NCBI RefSeq assembly: GCF_017114945.1
Contig: NZ_JABXKQ010000182.1
Span: forward strand, 1 to 63,665
Origin: Nostoc sp. JL34
GTDB lineage: Bacteria; Cyanobacteriota; Cyanobacteriia; Cyanobacteriales; Nostocaceae
Length of the DNA stretch: 63,665 nt
Direction of reading: 5' to 3'
Every line of letters begins with the position of its first letter. Within the stretch, counting starts at the first letter, position 1. The notes beneath the pieces were generated by a model. It searched no databases. It was not told where the DNA came from and was given only the letters and a program-made list of their open reading frames with translations. The translations under genes were made by a program, and so were the position numbers. Of this stretch, positions 43,368 to 51,507 are shown piece by piece.

Positions 43368-44468
43368 TTATTGTCCGGGACTTGTTGAAGTGGATTGTGG
43401 TTCAACAGAGACAGGCACATTGCCAGGAGTCGCGGGCGTTTCTGGTTGATTTGGCATCTGTGGCTCAGGTGTTTGTACTGTAGAATCTGAACTCTGAGAA
43501 GGAGTAGCTGTTTGACTGGCTTGAGGTTGCTGTTGCCCACTTTTCTGGGCAATTTGCTGCATTAGCTGCTCAATTTTCTGGGCTTGTTCAATGTTGCCTT
43601 GCTCACGATATTCATTGTGAGCGCGTTTCAAGACTCCACTGGCTTTTTTGAGTTCGCCTTGATTATATAAAGTTACTCCCAAGTTATAGTAAGCTGAGGC
43701 ACTTTTTGGATTTAGGCGAATAGCTTGCCGATAAACAGAAATAGCCTCAGAAGCTTGACCATGCATTGCTAGCAAATTTGCCATGTTGCTGTAGGCTGTG
43801 GCATTTTTAGAATCTAGCTTCAAAGCTTGGCGATAAGTGGCGATCGCAGGCTCGATTTGACCTTGTTGTTGCAAGGCGATCGCTAAGTTAAAATAAGCAT
43901 TGGCATAACTGCTATCTAGATTGATTACTTTCTGGTATGCAGCGATCGCTTCTTGTAGCTGTCCTTGTTCATACAACACCAAACCCAGATTATACAGCGC
44001 TGCTACCCTTGTGGGATCTATCACCAGGCTCTGGCGATAAGCCGTAATCGCTGCATCTTTTTCTCCTTGTCGGTGCAACACTAACCCTAAGTTGTAGTAA
44101 GCTTCACTAAGATTGGGGTTAATTTTAATCGCCTCTGTATATTCTTGTAAAGCTACATCCAGGCGATTTTGCTCCATGAATATATTACCCAGATAATTTC
44201 GCGCTGCCCCAAGGCTAGGATCTCGCTGCAACGCTTGGCGAAAGGCATATTCCGCACCCTGTAAATCTTTGCGGTTATAGCGTGTTACTCCTTGCTGGAA
44301 AAAGCTAGCTGCTTCGAGATCCTGAGAAATCGCGGTTTCTGCCAGCAGCTTGCTTTCGGGTAAATTTGTAATTGTCGGTGCAGCCAAGATCAAAAATGCA
44401 GAACAGCCACCGAGTGTCACTTGGCAAAATAAATTTAACCAATGAGAAAATAGATATTTTTCAGACAT
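43368..44468 (-). CDS. Exported or membrane-anchored TPR protein
   Basis: 366 residues from the ATG at 44468 (MSEKYLFSHW); the longer frame to 44522 runs into repeat-like sequence. A hydrophobic segment FCQVTLGGCSAFLILAAPTI serves as signal/anchor. About seven 34-residue TPR units follow (pattern A..NLG..L..QG...EAI.AY..al.ldP). The C-terminal 60 residues are Gln/Ser/Thr/Pro-rich and disordered. A scaffold for protein contacts in the periplasm or thylakoid side; partner unknown. Confidence 0.85.
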   Translation of the reverse strand: MSEKYLFSHWLNLFCQVTLGGCSAFLILAAPTITNLPESKLLAETAISQDLEAASFFQQGVTRYNRKDLQGAEYAFRQALQRDPSLGAARNYLGNIFMEQNRLDVALQEYTEAIKINPNLSEAYYNLGLVLHRQGEKDAAITAYRQSLVIDPTRVAALYNLGLVLYEQGQLQEAIAAYQKVINLDSSYANAYFNLAIALQQQGQIEPAIATYRQALKLDSKNATAYSNMANLLAMHGQASEAISVYRQAIRLNPKSASAYYNLGVTLYNQGELKKASGVLKRAHNEYREQGNIEQAQKIEQLMQQIAQKSGQQQPQASQTATPSQSSDSTVQTPEPQMPNQPETPATPGNVPVSVEPQSTSTSPGQ

Positions 44469-44559
44469 GAACAACAGACCTGTACTTATTTTTAACTCCT
44501 CATAAGTCAGAGTACCCATCATGAAAGAAAAAATTCCAAATTCCCAACTTTTAACTCCT

Positions 44560-44600
44560 AACTCTTGTAGAGATGCGATGAATCGCGTCTCTACTCCTAA
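44560..44600. repeat. GATGCGATGAATCGCGTCTC hairpin repeat
   Basis: GTAGAGATGCGATGAATCGCGTCTCTAC is a near-palindrome, the same hairpin as at 31455-31477. It lies between the queA stop and the TPR gene start on the minus strand. Confidence 0.8.
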
Positions 44601-45754
44601 CTCCTTACTCCCACAGCTGACGGCAAAATTAGCATGGCATCACCGAAAGAATAGAAACGATACCCGGAAGCGATCGCTTCGTTGTATATATTTAATAACC
44701 GTTGTCTGCCAATTAGCGCACTTACCAACATTAGTAAACTGGAACGCGGTAGGTGAAAATTCGTAATCAAACCATCCACCACCCGCCATTGGTAGCCGGG
44801 ATAAATAAACAAGTCTGTTTTTCCGCAAAATGGTTGTAAATTTCCCGATTGAGCCGCCCCTTCTAAAGCCCGTACTGCCGTTGTTCCCACAGCAATAATT
44901 CGACCGCCAACTGCTTTAGTGGCGCGGATTTGCTCTACTGTAGCGGCGGGAACTTCAATCCATTCTTCATGCATCTGATGGGTAGTTACGTCTTCCACTT
45001 CCACAGGGCGAAATGTGCCGACACCAACGTGTAGTGTTACAAAAGCTTGATTGATTTTGCGATCGCGCAACTTTTCTAATAATTCTGGGGTAAAGTGTAA
45101 TCCTGCCGTCGGAGCTGCGATCGCTCCTGGCTGTTTAGCATAAACTGTCTGATACTGCTCATCAGATGCTTCTGAGGTAGTGATGTACGGTGGTAACGGT
45201 ACTTCACCAAATACCTCTAACAGTTGCACCAAAGTCTTTCCCTCTGGTACATCAAATTGCAACAAACGCCCCCCGGTTGCTGCGTCTGTTTCTAGAACCG
45301 TAGCGGTGAGTTGGGGACTGGGGACTGGGGAAGAATCTTTATAATCCCGAATCCCCAATTCCCTTGGTTCAAAAATAATCTTCGCTCCCAGTTTGAAGCT
45401 TTTTCCTGGCTTAACTAAAGCTAACCAACAGTTATGCTGCCGTTCTTCCAACAGCAACACCTGGATTTTTGCACCAGTGGATTTATGACCATAAAGCCGC
45501 GCTGGAATGACTCTTGTATTGTTCATAATCAACAAATCACCAGAGCGTAGCAGTCCAGGCAAATCATGGAAAATATGATGTAGGGATGCTGCTTCGATGC
45601 CTGTAGTCGGAGAATCAACTACCAGTAACCGCGAACTATCTCTAGGAACTGCTGGATTTTGGGCAATGAGTTCTGGAGGTAGTTCGTAGTCATAGCCAGC
45701 TACCGAGCAATCTAATGCAAAATCTTTTGCTTGTGGACGAGATGTATCTTTCAA
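44597..45754 (-). CDS. queA: tRNA preQ1(34) ribosyltransferase-isomerase
   Basis: 385 residues, slightly longer than usual. Transfers ribosyl from SAM to preQ1 in tRNA, giving epoxyqueuosine. Motifs: YDYELPPELIAQNP, MNNTRVIPARLYG, AAPTAGLHFT, LHVGVGTFRPV and NFHLPRSSLLMLV. Between KIIFEPRE and LTATVLE there is an insert of about 17 residues (LGIRDYKDSSPVPSPQ) encoded by a GGGGATT..CCCCAGTCCCC heptamer-type repeat at 45310-45366, read in frame. The rest looks intact, so activity is probable. Confidence 0.93.
   Translation of the reverse strand: MKDTSRPQAKDFALDCSVAGYDYELPPELIAQNPAVPRDSSRLLVVDSPTTGIEAASLHHIFHDLPGLLRSGDLLIMNNTRVIPARLYGHKSTGAKIQVLLLEERQHNCWLALVKPGKSFKLGAKIIFEPRELGIRDYKDSSPVPSPQLTATVLETDAATGGRLLQFDVPEGKTLVQLLEVFGEVPLPPYITTSEASDEQYQTVYAKQPGAIAAPTAGLHFTPELLEKLRDRKINQAFVTLHVGVGTFRPVEVEDVTTHQMHEEWIEVPAATVEQIRATKAVGGRIIAVGTTAVRALEGAAQSGNLQPFCGKTDLFIYPGYQWRVVDGLITNFHLPRSSLLMLVSALIGRQRLLNIYNEAIASGYRFYSFGDAMLILPSAVGVRS
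45310..45366. repeat. Heptamer-type repeat inserted in frame within queA
   Basis: TTGGGGACTGGGGACTGGGG and, 25 bp on, CCCGAATCCCCAATTCCC are partly complementary, the same kind of stem as between leuC and leuD. Length is compatible with the queA frame. Confidence 0.8.
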
Positions 45755-46026
45755 ATTGGCTTGTACTAGTTTTTGCTTTATTTAGTATTTATACTCTCTT
45801 AAAAAAGCTAGTTTAAGCTTTCCCTTCTAAAGGAACTTTAAGGGATCTTGGCTCAGTTTTGCCGCAAGGCTATAAGATTGTTACTATTAAGTAACACGGA
45901 AAACTTAACATAAAAATTGGGTAAACCTCCCCATCTAAAAACGGGGGCTTTTACCCTACCGGGAAGGGGCACTGATTGACGAATATAGATATGTAGGATT
46001 GGCTTTGATCCCAAGCACCAACAAAC
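45755..46026. other. Divergent intergenic region of queA and 46027 gene
   Basis: 272 bp. Short inverted CCCCATCTAAAAACGGGGGC..TACCCTACCGGGAAGGGG segments at about 45928-45970. Promoters expected; none assigned. Confidence 0.45.
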
Positions 46027-46416
46027 ATGGAATACTTGTACTATCTGGCAAATGCCAGTCTAACCCTGAGGGTCGTTCAACACCTCCACGCTAGACCCCA
46101 GACACCAGTTTCGTTCGTCACCGTAATTCATCAAATTGATGGCTGGGTGGTTAGGATCAAACTCAAAGGTCAAGTCTCGCCCCAAGAAGATGGCGACTTT
46201 CGTGCTTTTCTAAATGAATTAGGAATTAGCTACGAACCGCCAATGAGGGTGCAAATGGCACTTTGGAGTTTGGAAGCGGGACAGTGCCCTGTAGATGTGA
46301 TGCGTCGCTATCAGGTAGCGATCGTTTCTCATGGTAGCCCAGAGAGAGACGAAATTGAAGCGTTCCGACAACAGTTTGTCCGGGGCTTAGGCTACTGTCC
46401 AGAAACTCTGGCGTGA
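46027..46416 (+). CDS. Conserved-looking cyanobacterial protein, unknown function
   Basis: 129 residues, soluble. An alpha/beta pattern: FVTVIHQIDGWVVRIKLKG strands, FRAFLNELGI helix, and a C-terminal helix with RDEIEAFRQQFVRGLG. No family recognised. GC content and codon use look like the neighbours. Stands between the divergent queA and the convergent yraN genes. Confidence 0.6.
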   Translation: MEYLYYLANASLTLRVVQHLHARPQTPVSFVTVIHQIDGWVVRIKLKGQVSPQEDGDFRAFLNELGISYEPPMRVQMALWSLEAGQCPVDVMRRYQVAIVSHGSPERDEIEAFRQQFVRGLGYCPETLA

Positions 46417-46486
46417 GACTATTTGGTTGTAACGCCACTACAAAATTATTGGTCATTGGTAATTAAGATATTTTATCCATTACCAA

Positions 46487-46966
46487 TTAACCATTATCAA
46501 TTAAAGAGTCAAAAGCTGCCAGAATGTATTCTTGCAGCTTAAACTTATATCCGGGTACTGATGAAGTTGCTAGAGCTTCCTGGTTTGCTGTAACCCCAGT
46601 CAGATTTTTTGATATCTTTTGACAGTAGACAATAGCAACATCAAATCGACAAGAATAATCTGCCTTCTCAGGGTACTCGGCTAAGAATATTCCAGCTGTA
46701 CGCCAGATTTTTGCTTGCTTTTGTGGGGTGATTGCGCTTCTTCCCCCAGCATCCCAACTACCTGAACTGCGGGTTTTGACTTCAACAAATATCAATAATG
46801 AGTGCTGAGTAAGGAGTTTTTCCCCAGTTTGTCCATCATATTCAGCGATGATATCAATTTCCCCCCAGCGGCTAGAAAAGCGACGATGGAGAATTATCCA
46901 ACCAGTAGATTGCAACCATTGGGCTACTAGGTCTTCTCCTAATTGACCGCTATTTGGACAATGCAT
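46487..46966 (-). CDS. yraN: YraN/UPF0102 family endonuclease-like protein
   Basis: 159 residues. GEIDIIAEYDG and FVEVKTRSSGSWD are the PD-(D/E)xK core of the UPF0102 family, following the N-terminal GQLGEDLVAQWLQSTGW. An insertion (QTGEKLLTQHS) lengthens the loop before the VEVKTR strand compared with the minimal family. Suspected nuclease; cellular role not settled. Confidence 0.9.
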   Translation of the reverse strand: MHCPNSGQLGEDLVAQWLQSTGWIILHRRFSSRWGEIDIIAEYDGQTGEKLLTQHSLLIFVEVKTRSSGSWDAGGRSAITPQKQAKIWRTAGIFLAEYPEKADYSCRFDVAIVYCQKISKNLTGVTANQEALATSSVPGYKFKLQEYILAAFDSLIDNG

Positions 46967-47052
46967 ATAAACTTTAGTATTCTCGGTTATTTAATTTAAC
47001 AGGAAAATAAGAGTTTCTAGTGGTTAGCTGAAATCATATTCCCATGATGTGC

Positions 47053-47564
47053 TTATTCTTGACTTGCTGGCGTGGCATTCCCAACAGTCAAATTGAAATA
47101 AACATAATTTGGGTAAATATCCATAAAAGAGTGATGTTCGACATATATGCCACCACCGCATTCCAAAAAAGTGATGAACGGCTCATAAGGGTCAGGAAGA
47201 CCATTTGCCGGGACTGCATCAAATTCCCTTAGACGACACCAAAAGAAGTAATTACGTACCCCTAGCACAACATAGACACTGCCAAGATTGATATCCGGTC
47301 GCTGTTGTATAACTCCTCCAGCCATTGCATTAGGGAAGATGGGAGTTCAATGTCAGGGCGAATCTGGAGAGCAAGATTTTCAAAAATATGCTTCTGTTCG
47401 CTTTGCAAAAACTTTGCCCATTGCCTTACCCGCGACAGAAATTCTAACATCAGTTCTGTAAGTCTTTCGTCTTTTTCCCCCATTCCCAGCGGATCCCACT
47501 CAATAGCCTGAAGTCGTGTGAAGGCAATGTTCAAATCGTCGGATGAACTTGAATTAGTATTCAT
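47053..47564 (-). pseudogene. Probable single gene broken by a frameshift
   Basis: Two overlapping minus ORFs, 47262-47564 (100 residues, MNTNSSSSDDLNI..) and 47053-47325 (90 residues). The upstream frame is sensible to LMQWLEELYNSDRI and then ends in ILAVSMLC. The downstream frame becomes sensible at INLGSVYVVLGVRNYFFW.. and GLPDPYEPFITFLECGGG. Joining them near 47285 by a one-base change gives a smooth ~170-residue protein. No family recognised; the second half recalls small immunity-type (SMI1-like) patterns. Two separate overlapping genes are the alternative. Confidence 0.5.
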
Positions 47565-47617
47565 AAAAATATTTTTAAAGGATTTTGCGCTAACATCTCT
47601 GACTCAAGGATAATGAG

Positions 47618-48160
47618 ATGGAGGAGGGTTCGCCATTGGCTAAAAATAGTATGAATTCTAAGTTAAGCGCCCGAATTTGGGCAAGCATACTCACCTTATT
47701 TTTGTGGGGAATAATTAGCATCACCGCAACGGTCGGTTTTGCTCCAACAGCTTTGGCACTCGAATATAATAAAGAGATTTTGGTTGAGGCTGATTTTTCA
47801 GGACGTGATTTAACAGACTCTAGCTTTACTAAAGCTAATCTTCGCCAGAGCAACTTCAGCCGAGCTAATTTGAACGGTGTCAGTTTCTTTGCAGCAAATT
47901 TGGAGTCTGCGAATTTGGAGGGTTCTGATTTGAGAAATGCCACTTTAGACTCAGCTCGTTTAGTCAGAGCAAATTTAACAAATACACTGTTGGAGGGTGC
48001 TTTTGCTGCTAATGCCAGATTTGATGGTGCAATCATTGACGGGGCAGATTTTACCGATACGCTGCTGCGTCCCGATGAGCAAAAAAAATTGTGCAAACTT
48101 GCGAAAGGGACTAATCCAATTACAGGACGAGATACCCGTGACACGTTGTTTTGTCCTTAG
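47618..48160 (+). CDS. Exported pentapeptide-repeat protein (lumen type)
   Basis: 180 residues. AAGGA at about 47606-47610 favours the ATG at 47618. A signal peptide runs to about FAPTALALEYN. About 18 pentapeptides (A(D/N)Lxx, e.g. LRQSN FSRAN LNGVS) form a right-handed beta-helix from residue 58 to 145. The C-terminal helical cap has two cysteines (KLCKLA..LFCP) that could form a disulfide, as in thylakoid-lumen pentapeptide proteins. A minus-strand ORF covering the same bases is a shadow. Confidence 0.88.
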   Translation: MEEGSPLAKNSMNSKLSARIWASILTLFLWGIISITATVGFAPTALALEYNKEILVEADFSGRDLTDSSFTKANLRQSNFSRANLNGVSFFAANLESANLEGSDLRNATLDSARLVRANLTNTLLEGAFAANARFDGAIIDGADFTDTLLRPDEQKKLCKLAKGTNPITGRDTRDTLFCP

Positions 48161-48168
48161 TTAAGTAG

Positions 48169-48381
48169 AAGGCAGGAGGCAGGAGCGAGGAAAGTTGCCC
48201 ATGAGGGGCGAGATTTCAACTTTCTGTAATGAAAATTTGCTGTAATTTACTTAATTAAATCTTCTTCAGTCCCTACCGAATCTACAGGTAGAAATAAGTT
48301 AGCTGGACATAATTAAACGTAAAATGCCAGCCGATGAAATCAGCTTCCTGAGCAGTTTTTATTTCCTGCCTCCTGCCTTTT
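48169..48381. repeat. Inverted GGCAGGAGGCAGGA repeat flanking intergenic DNA
   Basis: AAGGCAGGAGGCAGGA at about 48169-48184 is matched by TCCTGCCTCCTGCCTTT at about 48364-48380. The pair encloses about 180 bp between the pentapeptide gene and the minus-strand gene at 48391, possibly a terminator-like or MITE-like structure. Same family as repeats at about 23687 and 23910. Confidence 0.6.
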
Positions 48382-48390
48382 TAATTAGCA

Positions 48391-48792
48391 CTACCAACCA
48401 TTTGCACCAATCTTTTGACAAACAATTTGCATTCCTTTGCCTGGTGAAGAATTGGCTACAAAAGGTATTTCTCCTTTCTCCCGATCTTCTTGAAGTAGTT
48501 GTCCCTGCGATCCATAGATGGCAATGCGATTCCGAAACAGCCGCGATTCTTTGCACGAAGCATCGAACGTAGTCTCGAAGATGCCATCACCATACATTCC
48601 GTAAAGCTTGTATGTAGTGCCTTTTATAGTTTCTGTATCCAGAGCTACGCTGTTTCCTAATTTATCACGCCCTACAGTGATATATCTTTGTGCATCTTGG
48701 GCGATGGCTGCGCCAACACCTCCGGTGAATGCACTGCCATTACTCAATAAAATAGCGATCGCTCCCACAATCCCGCCTATTTTAAAATACAT
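48391..48792 (-). CDS. Exported protein of unknown function
   Basis: 133 residues. Signal peptide MYFKIGGIVGAIAILLSNGSAF..AQD with cleavage around AIAQ. The mature part is beta-rich (ITVGRDKLGNSVALDTETI, LYGMYGDGIFETTFDASC) and contains two cysteines (DASC, QIVC) that may pair. No named family; resembles small secreted cyanobacterial proteins. Convergent with the pentapeptide gene. Confidence 0.65.
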   Translation of the reverse strand: MYFKIGGIVGAIAILLSNGSAFTGGVGAAIAQDAQRYITVGRDKLGNSVALDTETIKGTTYKLYGMYGDGIFETTFDASCKESRLFRNRIAIYGSQGQLLQEDREKGEIPFVANSSPGKGMQIVCQKIGANGW

Positions 48793-49125
48793 ACAGTTTC
48801 AAAATATAAGATTTCATATATTTCTATCCGCAATCAAAAGGCTTTTGGCAGGGTAAAAGCACTGAAATCAAGACAGATAGATCAAGGTCTTGTTCGTAAG
48901 ACGTTATGGGTAAGCGTAAAGCACAGTTGAAGCAGGGGAAGCAGAGAGAGAAAATACTGTTCAATGGCTCTTCTCTTCCCCTGCTCACCTCAACAGATAA
49001 ATAGATAAATTTGTTAACCGAACCCTATTGCGACAACAACTCAAGGTTCACGTGTTGTAGACATGAGAAGATTTGCTAAAGATAAAGGAGATTACTTCAT
49101 GCTTCTATCTAGCCAAAAAAATCTG
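48793..49125. other. Intergenic region, no gene seen
   Basis: 333 bp. Inverted AAGCAGGGGAAGCAGAGAG (about 48932) and CTCTTCTCTTCCCCTGCT (about 48967-48984) could form a stem. No ORF or RNA recognised. Confidence 0.5.
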
Positions 49126-50919
49126 TTAACCTTTGTTTCCCCTGGAAGAGGCCATACTGAATCGGTGATTATTAAATTGATCTTTAAGGACAGAAAGCTG
49201 CTCTACGAGAACTTCGCTTTTTCGATATGATTCGTACCCCTCTATCTTCTGCAAATTCGACTCAATATCTGTCTCAACCTTACTCATGATTGACTCAAGT
49301 GTTTTTTGATATTTTGATAGCGAAGAGGAATATTGCTGTACCTCTTTGATAACTTCCGGGCTGAGCATTGCTGTGTTGTTAACCTTGGCATTCGTAGTTG
49401 TTTGTTGCAGTTTTTTCCAAGCCTCTGTTAACTTTTCCTCAAACTCTTTAAGTCTTGAGTTTTTGATTCCAGATCCAATAGCGCTACCAGCAAGACCTCC
49501 AAACAGTAAGCCGCCAGCCGGAAGAACAAGACCTCCCGTAACTACCGAGCCCAAAATATAAATTGCAGCCAAGCCAGCTACGCCCATTGTTACACTACCC
49601 ACAGCAGCTGCTTGTACAACAATGTTTTCGTCATCAAAACCCTCAGTTATTGTATTTCTAACAGAGGTGATAGCATCTTTTATTTCTGTTTTTCGAGCCT
49701 TGATAGTGTTAAAAATTGGCTGATACTGCTTAACAGTCTTGTTAGCTACTGCTAGTAGTTCATTTATAAAGCTAAGACCCTCATCAGTGGCCTGCCGAAG
49801 TAAAAATAAATCTCTATCACTAATAAGTGTAGTGAGATGAGAGCGAAACTCGTTGACTGTTTTTCCACTAATTTCACTTGCTAGTCTTATCAGCGATTCC
49901 TCTTCTTCAATAACTACTCGATGACATTCTGCATTAGCAATCTTACGTAATTGATGCTCTGCTTTGTCGATAGTTTGCAGAGCATCTTTTTTATCGCGCT
50001 GAAATGCAAAATTCAAATTCGGAGTAATATTACAAACCCCTAAAACCTTGATATTACGCATTTTTAATCCTTGCAATAAGCTATCGTGTGCTTGCATTTC
50101 TGCTTGTTCAGGTTTATATACAAGAATAGCTACAGCAGCAGTTATAATTTTCTTGTTTACGGTTTCATCTAGAAGGTTTTTCCCATATTTAGCATCCCAC
50201 GCACTGCCTGTGCCAGGAGTGTCCACTAACTCAAGTTTGGGTATACCAATAATATCGCCAGGAATTTCAATAATAACTTCACGGGGTCGATGCTCAAATG
50301 GCGACTGATCCCACTCTGCCATTTTGTTTTTCATAGTTTTAATGTCAGGCTTAAATATCTCAGACTCATTCTCCCATTTAACCATTCCTTTTAATTTACT
50401 CCCATGTCGGATACGAATAAGACATGTTGTCATTTTTCCAGAAGATATAGGAGATACTTGAGAATTAAGAAGCGCATTAATTAATGTTGATTTGCCTGCG
50501 CTTTGATGCCCAAAAATGTAGATTCTCAAAACACCGTCTCGAACATCCTGCAAAAGATTATAAGCATCCTCTTCACTGTTGGGTCGCTGAATAATTGCAG
50601 TATTTTTATTGACTATATTTAGCAATGACTCGCACAATTGATGAAGAGGAGTGATCACTCCTGGCGAGTCATGTTCGATCCCACTGCTTGCAAATGACCT
50701 AGACTGTTCCTCGCCAGATTTCTTCCATTTCCAGAAGTCGATGACCGAAAAAAGTAGCAACAACATGATAAAGATAATTGCTGCGACAACTTTTACAGGA
50801 TCACGATCTTTATCACGTAAAATTGAGATAATAGTAAAAAATGTCCCGCCAAATCCTAGGAAAATCATCCACCTAGAATTATCAAAAAACCAGCCGAACA
50901 TATTTTTTTTTGGCCTCAT
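49126..50919 (-). CDS. Dynamin-like GTPase, membrane-anchored
   Basis: 597 residues. Two N-terminal membrane helices (about 17-33 and 43-61), then a large GTPase domain: G1 GHQSAGKST at 137-145, G2 MTTCLIRIR at 163-171, G3 DTPGTG at 233-238. The expected NKxD/TKxD (G4) is replaced by CNITPN near 296-301, so nucleotide specificity is uncertain. Long helical middle and tail segments, and a Gly/Ala-rich hydrophobic stretch (AAVGSVTMGVAGLAAIYILG..) at about 440-490 that could be a membrane-inserting paddle. Bacterial dynamin-like proteins remodel membranes or act in stress and phage defence; here a single gene with no paired DLP. Confidence 0.82.
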   Translation of the reverse strand: MRPKKNMFGWFFDNSRWMIFLGFGGTFFTIISILRDKDRDPVKVVAAIIFIMLLLLFSVIDFWKWKKSGEEQSRSFASSGIEHDSPGVITPLHQLCESLLNIVNKNTAIIQRPNSEEDAYNLLQDVRDGVLRIYIFGHQSAGKSTLINALLNSQVSPISSGKMTTCLIRIRHGSKLKGMVKWENESEIFKPDIKTMKNKMAEWDQSPFEHRPREVIIEIPGDIIGIPKLELVDTPGTGSAWDAKYGKNLLDETVNKKIITAAVAILVYKPEQAEMQAHDSLLQGLKMRNIKVLGVCNITPNLNFAFQRDKKDALQTIDKAEHQLRKIANAECHRVVIEEEESLIRLASEISGKTVNEFRSHLTTLISDRDLFLLRQATDEGLSFINELLAVANKTVKQYQPIFNTIKARKTEIKDAITSVRNTITEGFDDENIVVQAAAVGSVTMGVAGLAAIYILGSVVTGGLVLPAGGLLFGGLAGSAIGSGIKNSRLKEFEEKLTEAWKKLQQTTTNAKVNNTAMLSPEVIKEVQQYSSSLSKYQKTLESIMSKVETDIESNLQKIEGYESYRKSEVLVEQLSVLKDQFNNHRFSMASSRGNKG

Positions 50920-51507
50920 ACTGGTCTTCCATTAAAAGTTCAGTTAGTAGTTATATTTTACAGTTAAGAAGAATAATAACGGTATAAGAATAGTAATACT
51001 AGAGACTGTAATAATACTAGAAACTGTAGTATTGGTGATAAAATTCTTACAAAAAAAGACTCTTGAAGCTCCGACCGCGCAAAAGTGTTAGGTAGCATTG
51101 GGTTAATCTCGCTTAATTGCGATCTTAGCCTCAACTGTGCAACACAAGTACACAGCATTGGCTCAAAGAACTTTTGTGGTAAGGCTTTTTCAGCTTTTAT
51201 AAGCTGACACGCATCTAAATTTGTATATTTAGCGCCTGAACTCTTTTGCTGTCCTAGATTGGCGTGTAAAACTAGATGACGAACAGCTTACCACAAGCGT
51301 TTCTTACTTATGACTTATTAGAACTCTCAAAAATGATGCGCCAAATCCTTAATACCCAATGCCATATTCCAGTCTTGCCGATGACATACACTATAAAAGT
51401 CAAAAAGCTTAAACAAAGACCGATCGCAACATTGAGCAGCAACTAGCTAAAAAATAGCGATCGCACTCCACCAAATACAATGAGGAACTAGAGTTTTACC
51501 TCCAAAT
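50920..51507. other. Long intergenic region with repeat-like segments
   Basis: 588 bp. Imperfect 18-bp repeats (AATACTAGAGACTGT, AATACTAGAAACTGT) lie at about 50994-51030. CTTTTGTGGTAAGG (about 51170) and CTTACCACAAGCG (about 51288) form inverted ends around ~120 bp that includes TTATAAGCTGACACGC, possibly a decayed small element. A 64-codon minus ORF at 50964 has no support. Confidence 0.5.

Noticed and set aside
47590..48144. 184-residue minus ORF rich in Lys/Ser/Ala
   Set aside because: Exact antisense shadow of the pentapeptide-repeat gene, whose signal peptide and repeats are clear.
50964..51158. 64-residue minus ORF after the amidase region
   Set aside because: Leu/Tyr-rich string over imperfect repeats; no start context or similarity.
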